From NCBI GenBank assembly GCA_015490255.1, contig WFYF01000324.1:1-19905 (forward strand): a stretch of DNA of 19,905 bases. Direction: 5' to 3'. Source of the stretch: Caldifarciminota bacterium (GTDB lineage Bacteria; Hydrothermota; Hydrothermia; S141-80). The notes below the pieces were generated by a model. It saw nothing but the letters and a program-made list of their open reading frames with translations, did not search any database and was not told the DNA's origin. How positions within the stretch are numbered: position 1 is the first letter of the stretch; each line of letters starts with the position of its first letter. The translations under genes were made by a program, and so were the position numbers. Positions 7,683 to 15,474 of this stretch are shown piece after piece.

Positions 7683-8563
7683 TGTTGCTGGTTCTGCTGA
7701 TGGATCTCGGGTTCCGGGCCGCAATGGGCCTTCAGTCTGCCGGGGGGTTCTGGAACGACCAGGGGGAGGTGATTGCCCGGCGGATGGACATCCAGCGAAT
7801 CCAGGCGGGTGTCTGGGGCTATGGTCTGGACGAGGGATATGTGGACTGGGGGGTGTATCTTCAGGGGATGTGTCTGAAGCTGGACACCCTTTCCACCTGC
7901 ACCGGAGAGTGGGTGGGTCTGCAATATTCCCGGGCGCTGCCCCTCTCGGACCAGATGCTTCTGTTTCGCCTTCTGGTGGGCTGGGATCTTTTCCAGAAAC
8001 CCTATGCGATTCAGGCCCATCAGGGAACGGCGGACTCCGCCCTCCAGCGCTGGCTTGATCGGGTCAAGGATGTCCCGCAGGGTGCCGCCCTCCTGGGTCT
8101 CTCCACCCGGTGGCTGTTCCCCCATGGAGAAAATGGCCGGTTTCTCGCGGGCCTGGATTTCCTCATGAACTTCCCGGAAGGCCAGATCGGACGGGAAACC
8201 CGGGTGTATGGCTTTCTTGACGGGCGCTTCGGGGAGGAAATGGGGGCCGGACTCCGGGCGGGCATGGCCTCGCGTCTTGCCGAAGATCTGGGGGTCTGGG
8301 AACTGTCCGATTCCCTGGGAAACAGAGACACCGTGGATGTTCTGATTCCATCCACCCGGGTGTTCTATGTGATTCCCTATATTTTCGTGCAGGCGGAGTT
8401 CGGGGAAGTCCGTCTCTGGTTCGGTCTTCCCGGCCGGATACCCTATACGCTGGAGGGTCCCGGTTTTGCCGGCATGGGGGTGGCCCGTCAGACCTGGGGG
8501 CTTTCCCTGGAAATCGTGAGCACGCCGCTCGTTCGGGAGTTCCGGAAAGGGCGGTGGAGATAA
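7682..8563 (+). CDS. Predicted outer-membrane beta-barrel protein
   Basis: A 293-residue protein that I cannot assign to a named family. It starts at ATG 7682 in a TGATG overlap with the preceding gene and has a short hydrophobic leader (MLLVLLMDLGFRAAMG). The rest alternates aromatic and polar residues with frequent glycine, as in outer-membrane barrels: GVWGYGLDEGYVDWGVYLQG, FLAGLDFLMNF, YGFLDGRFGEEMGAGLRAGM, YVIPYIFVQAEFGEVRLWFG. It is the last gene of the rlmN-lemA-htpX run. Its stop codon lies 1 nt from the 3' end of the convergent tRNA-Pro gene, leaving no room for a conventional terminator. A role with the upstream T9SS-like protein is suggested by coupling only. Confidence 0.65.
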   Translation: MLLVLLMDLGFRAAMGLQSAGGFWNDQGEVIARRMDIQRIQAGVWGYGLDEGYVDWGVYLQGMCLKLDTLSTCTGEWVGLQYSRALPLSDQMLLFRLLVGWDLFQKPYAIQAHQGTADSALQRWLDRVKDVPQGAALLGLSTRWLFPHGENGRFLAGLDFLMNFPEGQIGRETRVYGFLDGRFGEEMGAGLRAGMASRLAEDLGVWELSDSLGNRDTVDVLIPSTRVFYVIPYIFVQAEFGEVRLWFGLPGRIPYTLEGPGFAGMGVARQTWGLSLEIVSTPLVREFRKGRWR

Positions 8564-8564
8564 G

Positions 8565-8639
8565 TCGGGGCGGGCGGATTCGAACCGCCGACCTCCTGGT
8601 CCCGAACCAGGCGCGCTAACCAGGCTGCGCTACGCCCCG
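8565..8639 (-). tRNA. tRNA-Pro (anticodon CGG)
   Basis: The minus strand folds into a 75-nt cloverleaf. The acceptor stem CGGGGCG pairs with CGCCCCG (discriminator A at 8565), the D stem is GCGC/GCGC, the anticodon stem is CCTGG/CCAGG around loop TTCGGGA (anticodon CGG, reading CCG), and the T stem is GGCGG/CCGCC around TTCGAAT. The CCA end is not encoded. The gene ends 1 nt from the stop codon of the convergent outer-membrane gene. Confidence 0.95.
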
Positions 8640-8652
8640 AAAGGTCTGTCTC

Positions 8653-8681
8653 ATGATAGGGGGCCGGGAAGGAACTTTCAA
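8653..8681 (-). promoter_or_regulatory. Promoter of tRNA-Pro
   Basis: Read on the minus strand, TTGAAA (8681-8676) and TATCAT (8658-8653) are separated by 17 nt. The -10 box ends 13 nt before the tRNA 5' end, predicting a 5' trailer of only about 6-7 nt. This gives the tRNA a promoter independent of the lipoprotein gene upstream. Confidence 0.75.
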
Positions 8682-8705
8682 CCGGCAGGGAGGTCGGTTT
8701 CTCTG

Positions 8706-9389
8706 TCAGTTTGCCGGTGCATACAGACCGATCCGGATACGGACCCGTGCACCGCTCCCGCTGGTTTTCAGAACGACATACAGCGACCCGGGAGGAACGG
8801 GCGTGGACACGGGAGCCATCATCGGGGAAAGGGCCTCGCCATAGCGGGGAGGTCCCGGATCTCCCTGCAGATACCGCCGGTATCCCTCCTCGTTCATCCA
8901 CATGGCATGGCCCCCCTCACCTTCCATGAAAATCACGAAATCCCGGATGCCGGTGAGCTCCGTGTCAAGGATATGGGTGAAGGGATGGGTCACCAGTGTA
9001 TCCATCCAGATCCTTCCGGGTGGGTCCGAAAGGGTCACCTCACGAACAGCCGTTTCCTCGCGGCCTTCCGGGTCTTCCCATTCCCAGGACACCGTGACAG
9101 GGATCCCCGGGCGGAGGAACACGGTGTCCGGCCGCACCCACAAATCCAGGATCTCCCCCGCCTGAAAAGGCCGGTCAAACACCGCCACCCACGTTGTGCT
9201 CCCCTGGGGCAGGATGAGCCTGACGGCCCCGAGGGTGCCCTGGTGATCCGGCTGGAGCCGAATCCGGATGGCTTCAAAAGACGTATAGCGCCAGGCGCTC
9301 CGCCAGGAAACCCACGTCTCCGGGCGCAGGATGGGGCACCCCAGAAGCACGAGACCCGCCACAAGCCCTGCCGCTTTTCCCGGCCGCAT
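8706..9389 (-). CDS. Predicted lipoprotein of unknown function
   Basis: A 227-residue protein with a type II signal peptide: a basic N-terminus (MRPGK), a hydrophobic core and lipobox LLGC, with the lipidated cysteine at residue 18. The start at 9389 is chosen because GGAGGT lies 5 nt upstream; an ATG at 9407 would add six residues (MRWRWG) and displace the ribosome site. The mature part is rich in beta-type segments (WVAVFDRPFQAGEILDLWV, IPVTVSWEWEDPEGRE, RVRIRIGLYAP) and may form a beta-sandwich, possibly a cell-surface or periplasmic domain. I recognise no family. The gene stands alone between the divergent ispH and the tRNA-Pro promoter. Confidence 0.7.
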   Translation of the reverse strand: MRPGKAAGLVAGLVLLGCPILRPETWVSWRSAWRYTSFEAIRIRLQPDHQGTLGAVRLILPQGSTTWVAVFDRPFQAGEILDLWVRPDTVFLRPGIPVTVSWEWEDPEGREETAVREVTLSDPPGRIWMDTLVTHPFTHILDTELTGIRDFVIFMEGEGGHAMWMNEEGYRRYLQGDPGPPRYGEALSPMMAPVSTPVPPGSLYVVLKTSGSGARVRIRIGLYAPAN

Positions 9390-9394
9390 GCCCC

Positions 9395-9400
9395 ACCTCC
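9395..9400 (-). promoter_or_regulatory. Ribosome binding site that fixes the lipoprotein start
   Basis: GGAGGT on the minus strand lies 5 nt before the ATG at 9389, favouring that codon over the in-frame ATG at 9407, which would put the ribosome site inside the coding sequence. Confidence 0.6.
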
Positions 9401-9418
9401 ATCTCATACCCCGTCTTC

Positions 9419-9447
9419 ATTTTTGAGGCCGGTCCAGGGTCTGTCAA
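9419..9447 (-). promoter_or_regulatory. Candidate promoter of the lipoprotein gene
   Basis: On the minus strand TTGACA (9447-9442) is followed after 17 nt by AAAAAT (9424-9419), a 4/6 match to the -10 consensus. Transcription would begin near 9412, upstream of the GGAGGT ribosome site. The -35 box is perfect but the -10 box is weak. Confidence 0.45.
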
Positions 9448-9459
9448 GCCCCTTTCCCC

Positions 9460-9488
9460 TTGACACACCTTTGCGAAGCGCGTATCAT
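9460..9488 (+). promoter_or_regulatory. Sigma70-type promoter of ispH, predicted to give a leaderless mRNA
   Basis: A perfect TTGACA (9460-9465) and TATCAT (9483-9488) are 17 nt apart. Only 7 nt separate the -10 box from the ATG at 9496, so transcription should begin at or within a base or so of the start codon. There is no Shine-Dalgarno sequence. Confidence 0.78.
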
Positions 9489-9495
9489 CTTGACC

Positions 9496-10458
9496 ATGCA
9501 GGTCAACAAAAAGTTTGATGTGGTCCTGGCTCGACCCCGGGGGTTCTGTGCCGGGGTGGATCGGGCCATTGACATCGTGCGGCTGGCCCTTCGCCTGTAT
9601 GGCCCACCCGTATACGTCCGTCATGCCATCGTGCACAACCGGAAGGTGGTGAGCGACCTTGCCGCCGAGGGAGCGGTGTTTGTGGAGGACGTGAACGAGA
9701 TTCCGGAAGGTTCGGTGGTGGTTTTCTCCGCCCACGGTGTGTCCCCCGCTGTGCGGGAGGCGGCCCGGCGGCGCAATCTCCAGATCATTGACGCTACCTG
9801 CCCGCTGGTGACCAAAGTCCACCTGGAGGCCCTGCGCTATGCCCGGGAGGGCTTCACCATCCTGTATATCGGCCATGCAGGACATGTGGAGGTGGAGGGG
9901 ACCATGGGGGTGGCCCCGGACCACATGATCCTGATTGAAACCCGGGAGGATGCCGAGACCGTGACGGTGCCCAACCCCGAGAAGGTGGCGGTCCTCACCC
10001 AGACCACCCTTTCCGTGGATGAAACCCGGGAGATCATTGAGGTGCTTGCCAGACGTTTCCCCGCCCTCCGGAAACCCCATGCCGAGGACATCTGCTATGC
10101 CACCCAGAACCGCCAGGATGTGGTCAAAAAGATGAGCCGGATGGTGGATGTGGTGCTGGTGTTCGGCTCAAAAGAGAGCTCCAACTCCAACCGCCTCCGG
10201 GAGGTGGCGGAGCGCCACGGGGCCCGGGCCTATCTTGTGGAAAACATCCACCACGTGGACCCGGCCTGGCTCGCGGGTGTCCGGGCCGTGGGGATCACGG
10301 CCGGGGCCTCAACACCAGAGGAGATCGTTCAGGAAGCCGTGACCAAACTCCTCCATCTGGGGGGCGGAGAGCTGGTGGAACTCCACGGCGAAGTGGAAGA
10401 CATTGAATTCCGCCTGCCGGCCCCCCTCCTGAAGGCTGCCCGGGAGGCGGGCCTCTAA
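9496..10458 (+). CDS. ispH: 4-hydroxy-3-methylbut-2-enyl diphosphate reductase IspH (LytB)
   Basis: A 320-residue Fe-S enzyme catalysing the last step of the non-mevalonate isoprenoid pathway, reducing HMBPP to isopentenyl and dimethylallyl diphosphate in the cytosol. The three cluster-binding cysteines are visible: C18 in RGFCAGVDRA, C102 in DATCPLV and C200 in EDICYATQNRQ. Conserved substrate-site blocks include the histidines in VRHAIVHN, FSAHG and GHAGHVEVEGTMG, and SSNSNRL. Length is normal. I reject the in-frame TTG at 9460 because it coincides with the -35 hexamer; ATG 9496 begins the usual family N-terminus. Its 3' end overlaps the convergent pcm by 4 nt. Confidence 0.96.
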   Translation: MQVNKKFDVVLARPRGFCAGVDRAIDIVRLALRLYGPPVYVRHAIVHNRKVVSDLAAEGAVFVEDVNEIPEGSVVVFSAHGVSPAVREAARRRNLQIIDATCPLVTKVHLEALRYAREGFTILYIGHAGHVEVEGTMGVAPDHMILIETREDAETVTVPNPEKVAVLTQTTLSVDETREIIEVLARRFPALRKPHAEDICYATQNRQDVVKKMSRMVDVVLVFGSKESSNSNRLREVAERHGARAYLVENIHHVDPAWLAGVRAVGITAGASTPEEIVQEAVTKLLHLGGGELVELHGEVEDIEFRLPAPLLKAAREAGL

Positions 10459-11123
10459 AATCCCCACTTTCCCCGAAGGGGGACGAAGGCGCACCGTCCG
10501 AGGGGTTGCCGGTTGAACGTTTCTCCGCGCCGGCGAAGGCGCACCAGGTCCTGCTCCATCAGATCCCCCACCGGGCCCACCAGGATTCCGCCATCGGCAA
10601 GCTGTTCCAGCAGGGGAGAAGGGATTTCTGGCATGGCGGCACTCACGATGATCCGGTCAAAGGGGGCGTGTTCCGGCCACCCTTCCCCGCCATCGCCCAC
10701 CCGAAAACGGATGTTCCGGTATCCCATGTCCTTCAGGACCCACCGGGCCTGGTCCACAAGTTCGGGGATGATGTCCACCGTATACACTTCCCGGGCCAGT
10801 TCAGCCAGCAGGGCGGTCTGATAGCCCGAACCCGTGCCGATCTCCAGCACCTTTTCCCGGCCGGAGAGTTCCAGCGCTTCCAGCATCACCGCCACCATAT
10901 AGGGCTGGGAGATGGTCTGACCGAACCCGATGGGCAGGGGACGGTCCGCGTAAGCATGGACGCGTTCCCGAGCCGGGACAAACCGTTCGCGGGGGACCTT
11001 CAGAAAGGCCTCCAGCACCCGGGAGTCCCGGATCCCCCGGGCCCGGAGGTCCTGCTCCACCATCCGCCGGCGCTCCGCTTCAAAGTCAAAGGCGGAGGGT
11101 CTGGAAGAGGGAAAGTCCGTCAT
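10455..11123 (-). CDS. pcm: Protein-L-isoaspartate O-methyltransferase
   Basis: A 222-residue SAM-dependent methyltransferase that repairs isomerised aspartyl residues in aged proteins. It carries the SAM motif VLEIGTGSGYQTALLA (GTGSG at 96-100) and the family block GFGQTISQPYMVA (67-79). The N-terminal ERRRMVEQDLRARGI matches the usual start of bacterial Pcm. It overlaps the end of surE by 38 nt on the same strand, a classic stationary-phase repair pairing, so the two are probably cotranslated. Its stop overlaps the end of the convergent ispH. It begins with a short extension ([16 protein letters not shown]) that may be disordered. Confidence 0.93.
   Translation of the reverse strand: MTDFPSSRPSAFDFEAERRRMVEQDLRARGIRDSRVLEAFLKVPRERFVPARERVHAYADRPLPIGFGQTISQPYMVAVMLEALELSGREKVLEIGTGSGYQTALLAELAREVYTVDIIPELVDQARWVLKDMGYRNIRFRVGDGGEGWPEHAPFDRIIVSAAMPEIPSPLLEQLADGGILVGPVGDLMEQDLVRLRRRGETFNRQPLGRCAFVPLRGKWGF
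10457..10483 (-). terminator. Weak candidate terminator at the pcm/ispH junction
   Basis: On the minus strand TCCCC (10483-10479 region) can pair with GGGGA just before TTTTAG at the pcm stop. A competing smaller hairpin, TCCCC-CTTC-GGGGA, lies inside it. The T run is short (four) and the whole structure sits in coding sequence, so this is weak. Confidence 0.25.
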
Positions 11124-11817
11124 GGTCTGTGAGGTCCAGGGTGAGGGGCGTCAGACTGGCATAGCCCTGTTCAATGGCCCAGAGATCCGTTCCCTCCCGC
11201 GGGCTCCATCGGGGTGAGCCTCCGATCTGAAAGAGGTTTTCCCCCACCGGTTCCACCGGATCCTCATACACCCGGCTGCCCAGGCGCACCACCTGGAGCC
11301 CCCGGAGGTCCTCCGGGGGGACCCCGGGGATGTTCAGGTTGAGCAAACGGAAGGGGGGGAACGCCATCAGCCGGGGAAGGAAGTCCCGGAGGAGTTCCCG
11401 GGCAGTGTCAAAGGGGAAGGTGCCGTTCAGCGGTCCCTGAGAAATGGCCAGAGCCGGAATGCCATACAGGGCCGCCTCCCGGGCAGCCCCCACCGTTCCC
11501 GAATAAAACACGTCCTCCCCCAGATTGTGCCCGTGATTCACCCCAGAGAGCACCAGGTCCGGCCGTTCCGAAAGGAGGCCAAACAGGGCAACCAGCACCG
11601 CATCCGCCGGTGTTCCCGTCACGCTGAACCGGTCCGGACCGTGGCGTTCCACCCGCAGCGCCCGCCTCAGGGTGATGGCGTGACTCCGGGAGCTCTGCTC
11701 TTCCCGCGGGGCTACCACCACAACCCTGCGGGCCAGCGGTCGTACCAGTTCTTCCAGCACCCGCAGCCCCTCGGCCTCCACCCCATCGTCGTTGACCAGC
11801 AACACCAGGTTGAGCAT
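11086..11817 (-). CDS. surE: 5'/3'-nucleotidase SurE
   Basis: A 243-residue metal-dependent nucleotidase/polyphosphatase of the SurE family. It begins with [14 protein letters not shown] (metal-binding DD at residues 10-11) and includes [14 protein letters not shown], the [23 protein letters not shown] block and GIPALAIS, all hallmarks of the family. SurE acts on nucleoside monophosphates and short polyphosphates and is linked to survival under stress. It is the first gene of surE-pcm. Upstream, TATGAT on the minus strand (11829-11824) lies only 6 nt before the ATG and no clear ribosome site is seen, so this message may also be leaderless. Confidence 0.94.
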   Translation of the reverse strand: MLNLVLLVNDDGVEAEGLRVLEELVRPLARRVVVVAPREEQSSRSHAITLRRALRVERHGPDRFSVTGTPADAVLVALFGLLSERPDLVLSGVNHGHNLGEDVFYSGTVGAAREAALYGIPALAISQGPLNGTFPFDTARELLRDFLPRLMAFPPFRLLNLNIPGVPPEDLRGLQVVRLGSRVYEDPVEPVGENLFQIGGSPRWSPREGTDLWAIEQGYASLTPLTLDLTDHDGLSLFQTLRL

Positions 11818-11823
11818 GGCCCC

Positions 11824-11829
11824 ATCATA
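11824..11829 (-). promoter_or_regulatory. Candidate -10 box of surE-pcm
   Basis: TATGAT on the minus strand, 5 of 6 to consensus, ends 6 nt before the surE start codon. The -35 position at 17-nt spacing reads TTTCCC, a weak match (3 of 6). The position relative to the ATG resembles the rlmN and ispH promoters. Confidence 0.4.
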
Positions 11830-11907
11830 AAGCCTTCCGGCCGAACGGGAAAGAGCACCCCACCGGACCGATGCCAGATCCGGGACTCGCCAGAGGGGGG
11901 TTTTCCC

Positions 11908-11942
11908 ATAAAAGACATAAGGGTCTTTTTATCCCAATAAAA
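11908..11942. promoter_or_regulatory. AT-rich nested inverted repeats upstream of the molybdoenzyme operon
   Basis: The 11818-11993 gap contains an AT-rich island. AAAAGAC (11910-11916) and GTCTTTT (11923-11929) form a perfect 7-bp inverted repeat with a 6-nt loop, extendable to ATAAAAGAC with one bulge. TTTTAT (11927-11932) and ATAAAA (11937-11942) form a second perfect inverted repeat with a 4-nt loop that shares its left arm with the first, so the two hairpins exclude each other. A poor promoter, AAGACA (11912-11917) and AATAAA (11936-11941) at 18 nt, overlaps it. It could be an operator for an activator or an attenuator; I cannot match it to a known regulator. Confidence 0.45.
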
Positions 11943-11981
11943 GGGGGCTGGCAATGGTTTTGCAGGCGGAGGGCACCGAAC

Positions 11982-11987
11982 AGGAGG
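11982..11987 (+). promoter_or_regulatory. Ribosome binding site that fixes the molybdoenzyme start
   Basis: AGGAGG, 6 nt before ATG 11994, selects that start over the in-frame ATG at 11871. The longer form would place 41 residues before the Tat signal. Confidence 0.8.
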
Positions 11988-11993
11988 CAAGGC

Positions 11994-14900
11994 ATGAAGG
12001 AGAGACGGGACCAGGTGGATCTCACCCGGAGAACGCTTCTCCGGCGCATGGGGATGGGGCTCATGGCTCTGGGAGCCGGCCCTCTCTTCGGGGAGACCTT
12101 CTCCCTCTTTGAGCCCTTCCGCACCGACAACCCTCTGGCACACTACCCCAACCGTGACTGGGAAAAGGTCTATCGGGACCTGTGGAAATACGACTACGCC
12201 TATACCTTCGTGTGCGCCCCCAACGACACCCACGAATGCCTGCTCACCGCCCAGGTCAAACACGGCACCGTTGTCCGGATCGCGCCCACGTTTAAATATC
12301 ACGAGGCCACAGACCTTTACGGCAATCGTCCATCCCGCCGGTGGGAGCCCCGGTGCTGCCAGAAAGGGCTGGCCCTGCCCCGGAGGTTCTATGCCGATCG
12401 CCGTGTGAAATATCCCGTGATCCGGAAGGGTTTTCTGGAATGGGTGCGGGCAGGTTTCCCCCGGGATGAGAACGGCCGGCCCCCGAAGAAATACTTTGAA
12501 GGGCGCGGCAAAGAGCCTTTCATCCCCATCACCTGGGAAGAGGCTTTTGAGATTACGGCCAGGACCCTGAAAAACATCGCCCAGACCTACAGCGGCGAAG
12601 AGGGCAAAAAACGCCTGCTGGCCCAGGGTTACGACCCTCTGATGGTGGAGGCCACCGGCGGCGCCGGCACGCAGGTGCTGAAATTCCGCGGCGGCATGCC
12701 TCCTCTCGGAGCTGTCCGGGTGTTCGGCATGTACCGCCTGGCCAACAGCATGGCCCTGCTGGATGCCCACGTCCGGAAGGTCGGACCGGATCAGGCCCGG
12801 GGCGCCCGGGGATGGGACAATTACTCCTGGCACACCGACCTTCCGCCGGGACACCCCATGGTCACCGGCCAGCAGACCGTGGACTGGGACCTGGCCTGCG
12901 TGGATCATACGAAAAACATCATCGTCTGGGGGATGAACTGGGTGACCACCAAAATGCCCGACGTTCACTGGCTCACCGAAGCCCGGATCAAGGGAGCCCA
13001 GGTCACCCTCATCACCTGCGAATATTCCTCCACCGCCAACAAGGCCGATCACGTGCTGGTCATTCGTCCCGGAACCGATCCCGCCCTGGCCCTCGGGTTT
13101 GCCCACGTGATTTTGAAGGAAAAACGCTATGACGAAGACTACATCAAACGCTATACGGATCTCCCCATGCTGGTCCGGATGGACACCCTGAAGTTCCTGA
13201 AACCGGAGGACCTGGACCCCGGATACAAACCAAAAGATCTGGAAAGCGTGCAGGTGCTTCGTCCCGGGGAAAAAGCCCCTCCCATGACGGAACAGCACAA
13301 ACCCATCATCCCGGAGAAGATGCGCCGGGAGTGGAGCGACTATGTGGTGTGGGACACCCGGGAAAACCGGCCGCGGGTGATCTCCCGGGACGCGTATGGG
13401 AAAAAGGCTCCCACCCACGTGGCCCTGGAAGGGTCCTTCCGGGTGAAACTTGCAAACGGCGAAGAGGTGGAAGTCCGCCCCGTGTTTGACCTCCTCAAAC
13501 AGTATGTGATGGACAACTTTGACCCGGACACGGTGAGTGAGCTCACCTGGGCGCCGAAAGAAGCCATCTATAAAATCGCCCGTGATCTCGCCCGATACGC
13601 CGGCCAGACCCTCATCGCTGTGGGCATGGGACCCAACCAGTTCTTCAACAACGACAACAAGGACCGCGCCATCTTCTTCCTCGCCGCCCTCACCCGGAAT
13701 ATCGGCCGGGTGGGCGCCAACGTGGGCAGCTATGCCGGGAATTACCGTGCCGCCTGGTTCAACGGTCTGCCCACGTATATCGCGGAAAACCCCTTCCAGA
13801 TCCAGCTGGACCCCAAAGGCCCCATCGCCGTCAGGCGGTATTTCCAGCCCGAATCGGCCCATTATTTCAACGAAGGGGACAAGTATCTCAAAATTGGCAA
13901 AAAGGTGGTCACCGGGAAAACCCACCTGCCCACCCCCACAAAGAGTATCCTGGTTTCCAACTCCAACTCCCTCATCGGCAACGCCAAGTGGCACTATGAC
14001 ACCGTGATGAACGTGTTCCCCAGGATTGAGTTCATCGGCGTGCTGGAGTGGTGGTGGACCGCCTCCTGCGAATATGCAGACATCGTGTTCGCCGTGGATT
14101 CCTGGGCGGAGTTCAAGTCTGTGGACGCCACCATTTCCGTGACCAACCCCTTCCTCATGATCTTCCCCCGCTCTCCCCTGCCCAGGATTTTCAACACCCG
14201 CGGCGACCTGGAAGTGCTGGCCGGCATCGCCCGGGCGCTCGCGAAGGAAACCGGCGACGAGCGCTTCAGGGACTATTTCAAGTTCGTGTATGAGGGTAAG
14301 GCCGAGGTGTACCTCCAGCGGATCTTTGACCACAGCAACGCCCTGAAAGGCTATGACGTTCTGGAGCTGGAGGAGCGGGCCAAACAGGGGGTCCCGGCTC
14401 TCCTGATGAGCCGGACTTCTCCGAAGTGGGTGGGCTATGAACAAACCGAAGAGGACCGCCCCTGGTATACGAAAACCGGCCGGCTGGAGTTCTATCGGGA
14501 CGAGGACGAGTTCCTGGAGCACGGAGAGAATCTCCCCGTCTATCGGGAGCCGGTGGACTCCACCTTCTATGAGCCCAACGTGATCCTTGCCAAACCTCAT
14601 CCCGCCCTGCGTCCCAAGCGTCCGGAAGACTGGGGCGCCTCTTCGTCTGACCTTTCCACCTATACCCGTCAGGGACGCAACGTGGTGAAATCCTGGGAAG
14701 AGCTCAAGAAAACCCGCCACCCCCTCCAGAAGAAAGACCGGCGGTTTCGCTTCATCTTCCACACCCCCAAGTTCCGGCACGGTGCCCACACCACCGCGGT
14801 GGATACGGACTTTATCGCCGTGCTCTTCGGCCCCTATGGCGACATCTATCGGCGAGACAAGCGCATGCCCTACGTCACGGAGCTTTTCGTGGACATCAAC

Positions 14901-15461
14901 CCCCTGGATGCCAGGGAACTCGGCATTGAGGACGGCGACTATGTCTGGATTGACGCGGATCCGGAAGATCGTCCCTTCCGCGGATGGCAGAAGGCCGACA
15001 GGGAAAAGCTGGAAGTGGCCCGGCTGATGGCCCGGGCCCGGTATTACCCCGGCACACCCCGGGGCGTGCTCCGGATGTGGCACAACGCCTATGCCGCCAC
15101 CTTCGGCACGGTGGAAGGCATGAAGAAACATCCCACGGGCCTTGCCCTGAACCCCCGCACCGGTTACGTCTCCCTCTTCCGCCACGGGTCCCATCAGAGC
15201 TGCACCCGGGGGTGGATCAAACCCACCCACATGACGGACTCCCTGGTTCGCAAAGGGCTTTTCGGCCAGAAAGTGGGCCAGGGTTTCGCCCCGGACATTC
15301 ACTGTCCCACGGGGGCACCCCGGGAAGCCTTCGTCAAGATCCAGAAGGCCGAGGCCGGAGGACGGAACGGAAAGGGTGTGTGGGAGCCGGTCCAGAAGGG
15401 CATTCGGCCCACCTATGAGGACGAGGACTTCCGGAAATATCTGGAGGGGGAACTCGGCTAA
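11994..15461 (+). CDS. Type II DMSO-reductase-family molybdopterin subunit, NxrA/NarG-like, Tat-exported
   Basis: A 1155-residue catalytic subunit of a molybdopterin-guanine-dinucleotide oxidoreductase. A twin-arginine signal ([21 protein letters not shown], residues 10-30) predicts export to the periplasm. The FS0 cluster segment is [10 protein letters not shown] (C74, H80, C82) with EPRCCQKG (C121-C122) as last ligand. The probable molybdenum-ligand aspartate is D282 in SWHTDLPPG, aligning with the NarG block [42 protein letters not shown] and [12 protein letters not shown] also follow NarG order. The CAPNDTH form and the length recall the periplasmic NxrA (nitrite oxidoreductase/nitrate reductase) clade, from memory rather than a search. 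Other type II substrates (chlorate, perchlorate, selenate, ethylbenzene, dimethyl sulfide) remain possible. It heads the operon. Confidence 0.88.
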   Translation: MKERRDQVDLTRRTLLRRMGMGLMALGAGPLFGETFSLFEPFRTDNPLAHYPNRDWEKVYRDLWKYDYAYTFVCAPNDTHECLLTAQVKHGTVVRIAPTFKYHEATDLYGNRPSRRWEPRCCQKGLALPRRFYADRRVKYPVIRKGFLEWVRAGFPRDENGRPPKKYFEGRGKEPFIPITWEEAFEITARTLKNIAQTYSGEEGKKRLLAQGYDPLMVEATGGAGTQVLKFRGGMPPLGAVRVFGMYRLANSMALLDAHVRKVGPDQARGARGWDNYSWHTDLPPGHPMVTGQQTVDWDLACVDHTKNIIVWGMNWVTTKMPDVHWLTEARIKGAQVTLITCEYSSTANKADHVLVIRPGTDPALALGFAHVILKEKRYDEDYIKRYTDLPMLVRMDTLKFLKPEDLDPGYKPKDLESVQVLRPGEKAPPMTEQHKPIIPEKMRREWSDYVVWDTRENRPRVISRDAYGKKAPTHVALEGSFRVKLANGEEVEVRPVFDLLKQYVMDNFDPDTVSELTWAPKEAIYKIARDLARYAGQTLIAVGMGPNQFFNNDNKDRAIFFLAALTRNIGRVGANVGSYAGNYRAAWFNGLPTYIAENPFQIQLDPKGPIAVRRYFQPESAHYFNEGDKYLKIGKKVVTGKTHLPTPTKSILVSNSNSLIGNAKWHYDTVMNVFPRIEFIGVLEWWWTASCEYADIVFAVDSWAEFKSVDATISVTNPFLMIFPRSPLPRIFNTRGDLEVLAGIARALAKETGDERFRDYFKFVYEGKAEVYLQRIFDHSNALKGYDVLELEERAKQGVPALLMSRTSPKWVGYEQTEEDRPWYTKTGRLEFYRDEDEFLEHGENLPVYREPVDSTFYEPNVILAKPHPALRPKRPEDWGASSSDLSTYTRQGRNVVKSWEELKKTRHPLQKKDRRFRFIFHTPKFRHGAHTTAVDTDFIAVLFGPYGDIYRRDKRMPYVTELFVDINPLDARELGIEDGDYVWIDADPEDRPFRGWQKADREKLEVARLMARARYYPGTPRGVLRMWHNAYAATFGTVEGMKKHPTGLALNPRTGYVSLFRHGSHQSCTRGWIKPTHMTDSLVRKGLFGQKVGQGFAPDIHCPTGAPREAFVKIQKAEAGGRNGKGVWEPVQKGIRPTYEDEDFRKYLEGELG

Positions 15462-15474
15462 AGGAGGGTGACCC

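Noticed and set aside
9460..9495. TTG start for ispH
   Set aside because: The TTG is the first half of the -35 hexamer TTGACA; the family N-terminus begins at ATG 9496.
10461..10485. TCCCC-GAAG-GGGGA hairpin as a rho-independent terminator for ispH on the plus strand
   Set aside because: No T tract follows on the plus strand, so it cannot be called an intrinsic terminator for ispH.
11871..11993. Upstream ATG for the molybdoenzyme alpha subunit
   Set aside because: It would bury the Tat signal behind 41 residues and places the inverted repeats and AGGAGG inside the coding sequence.
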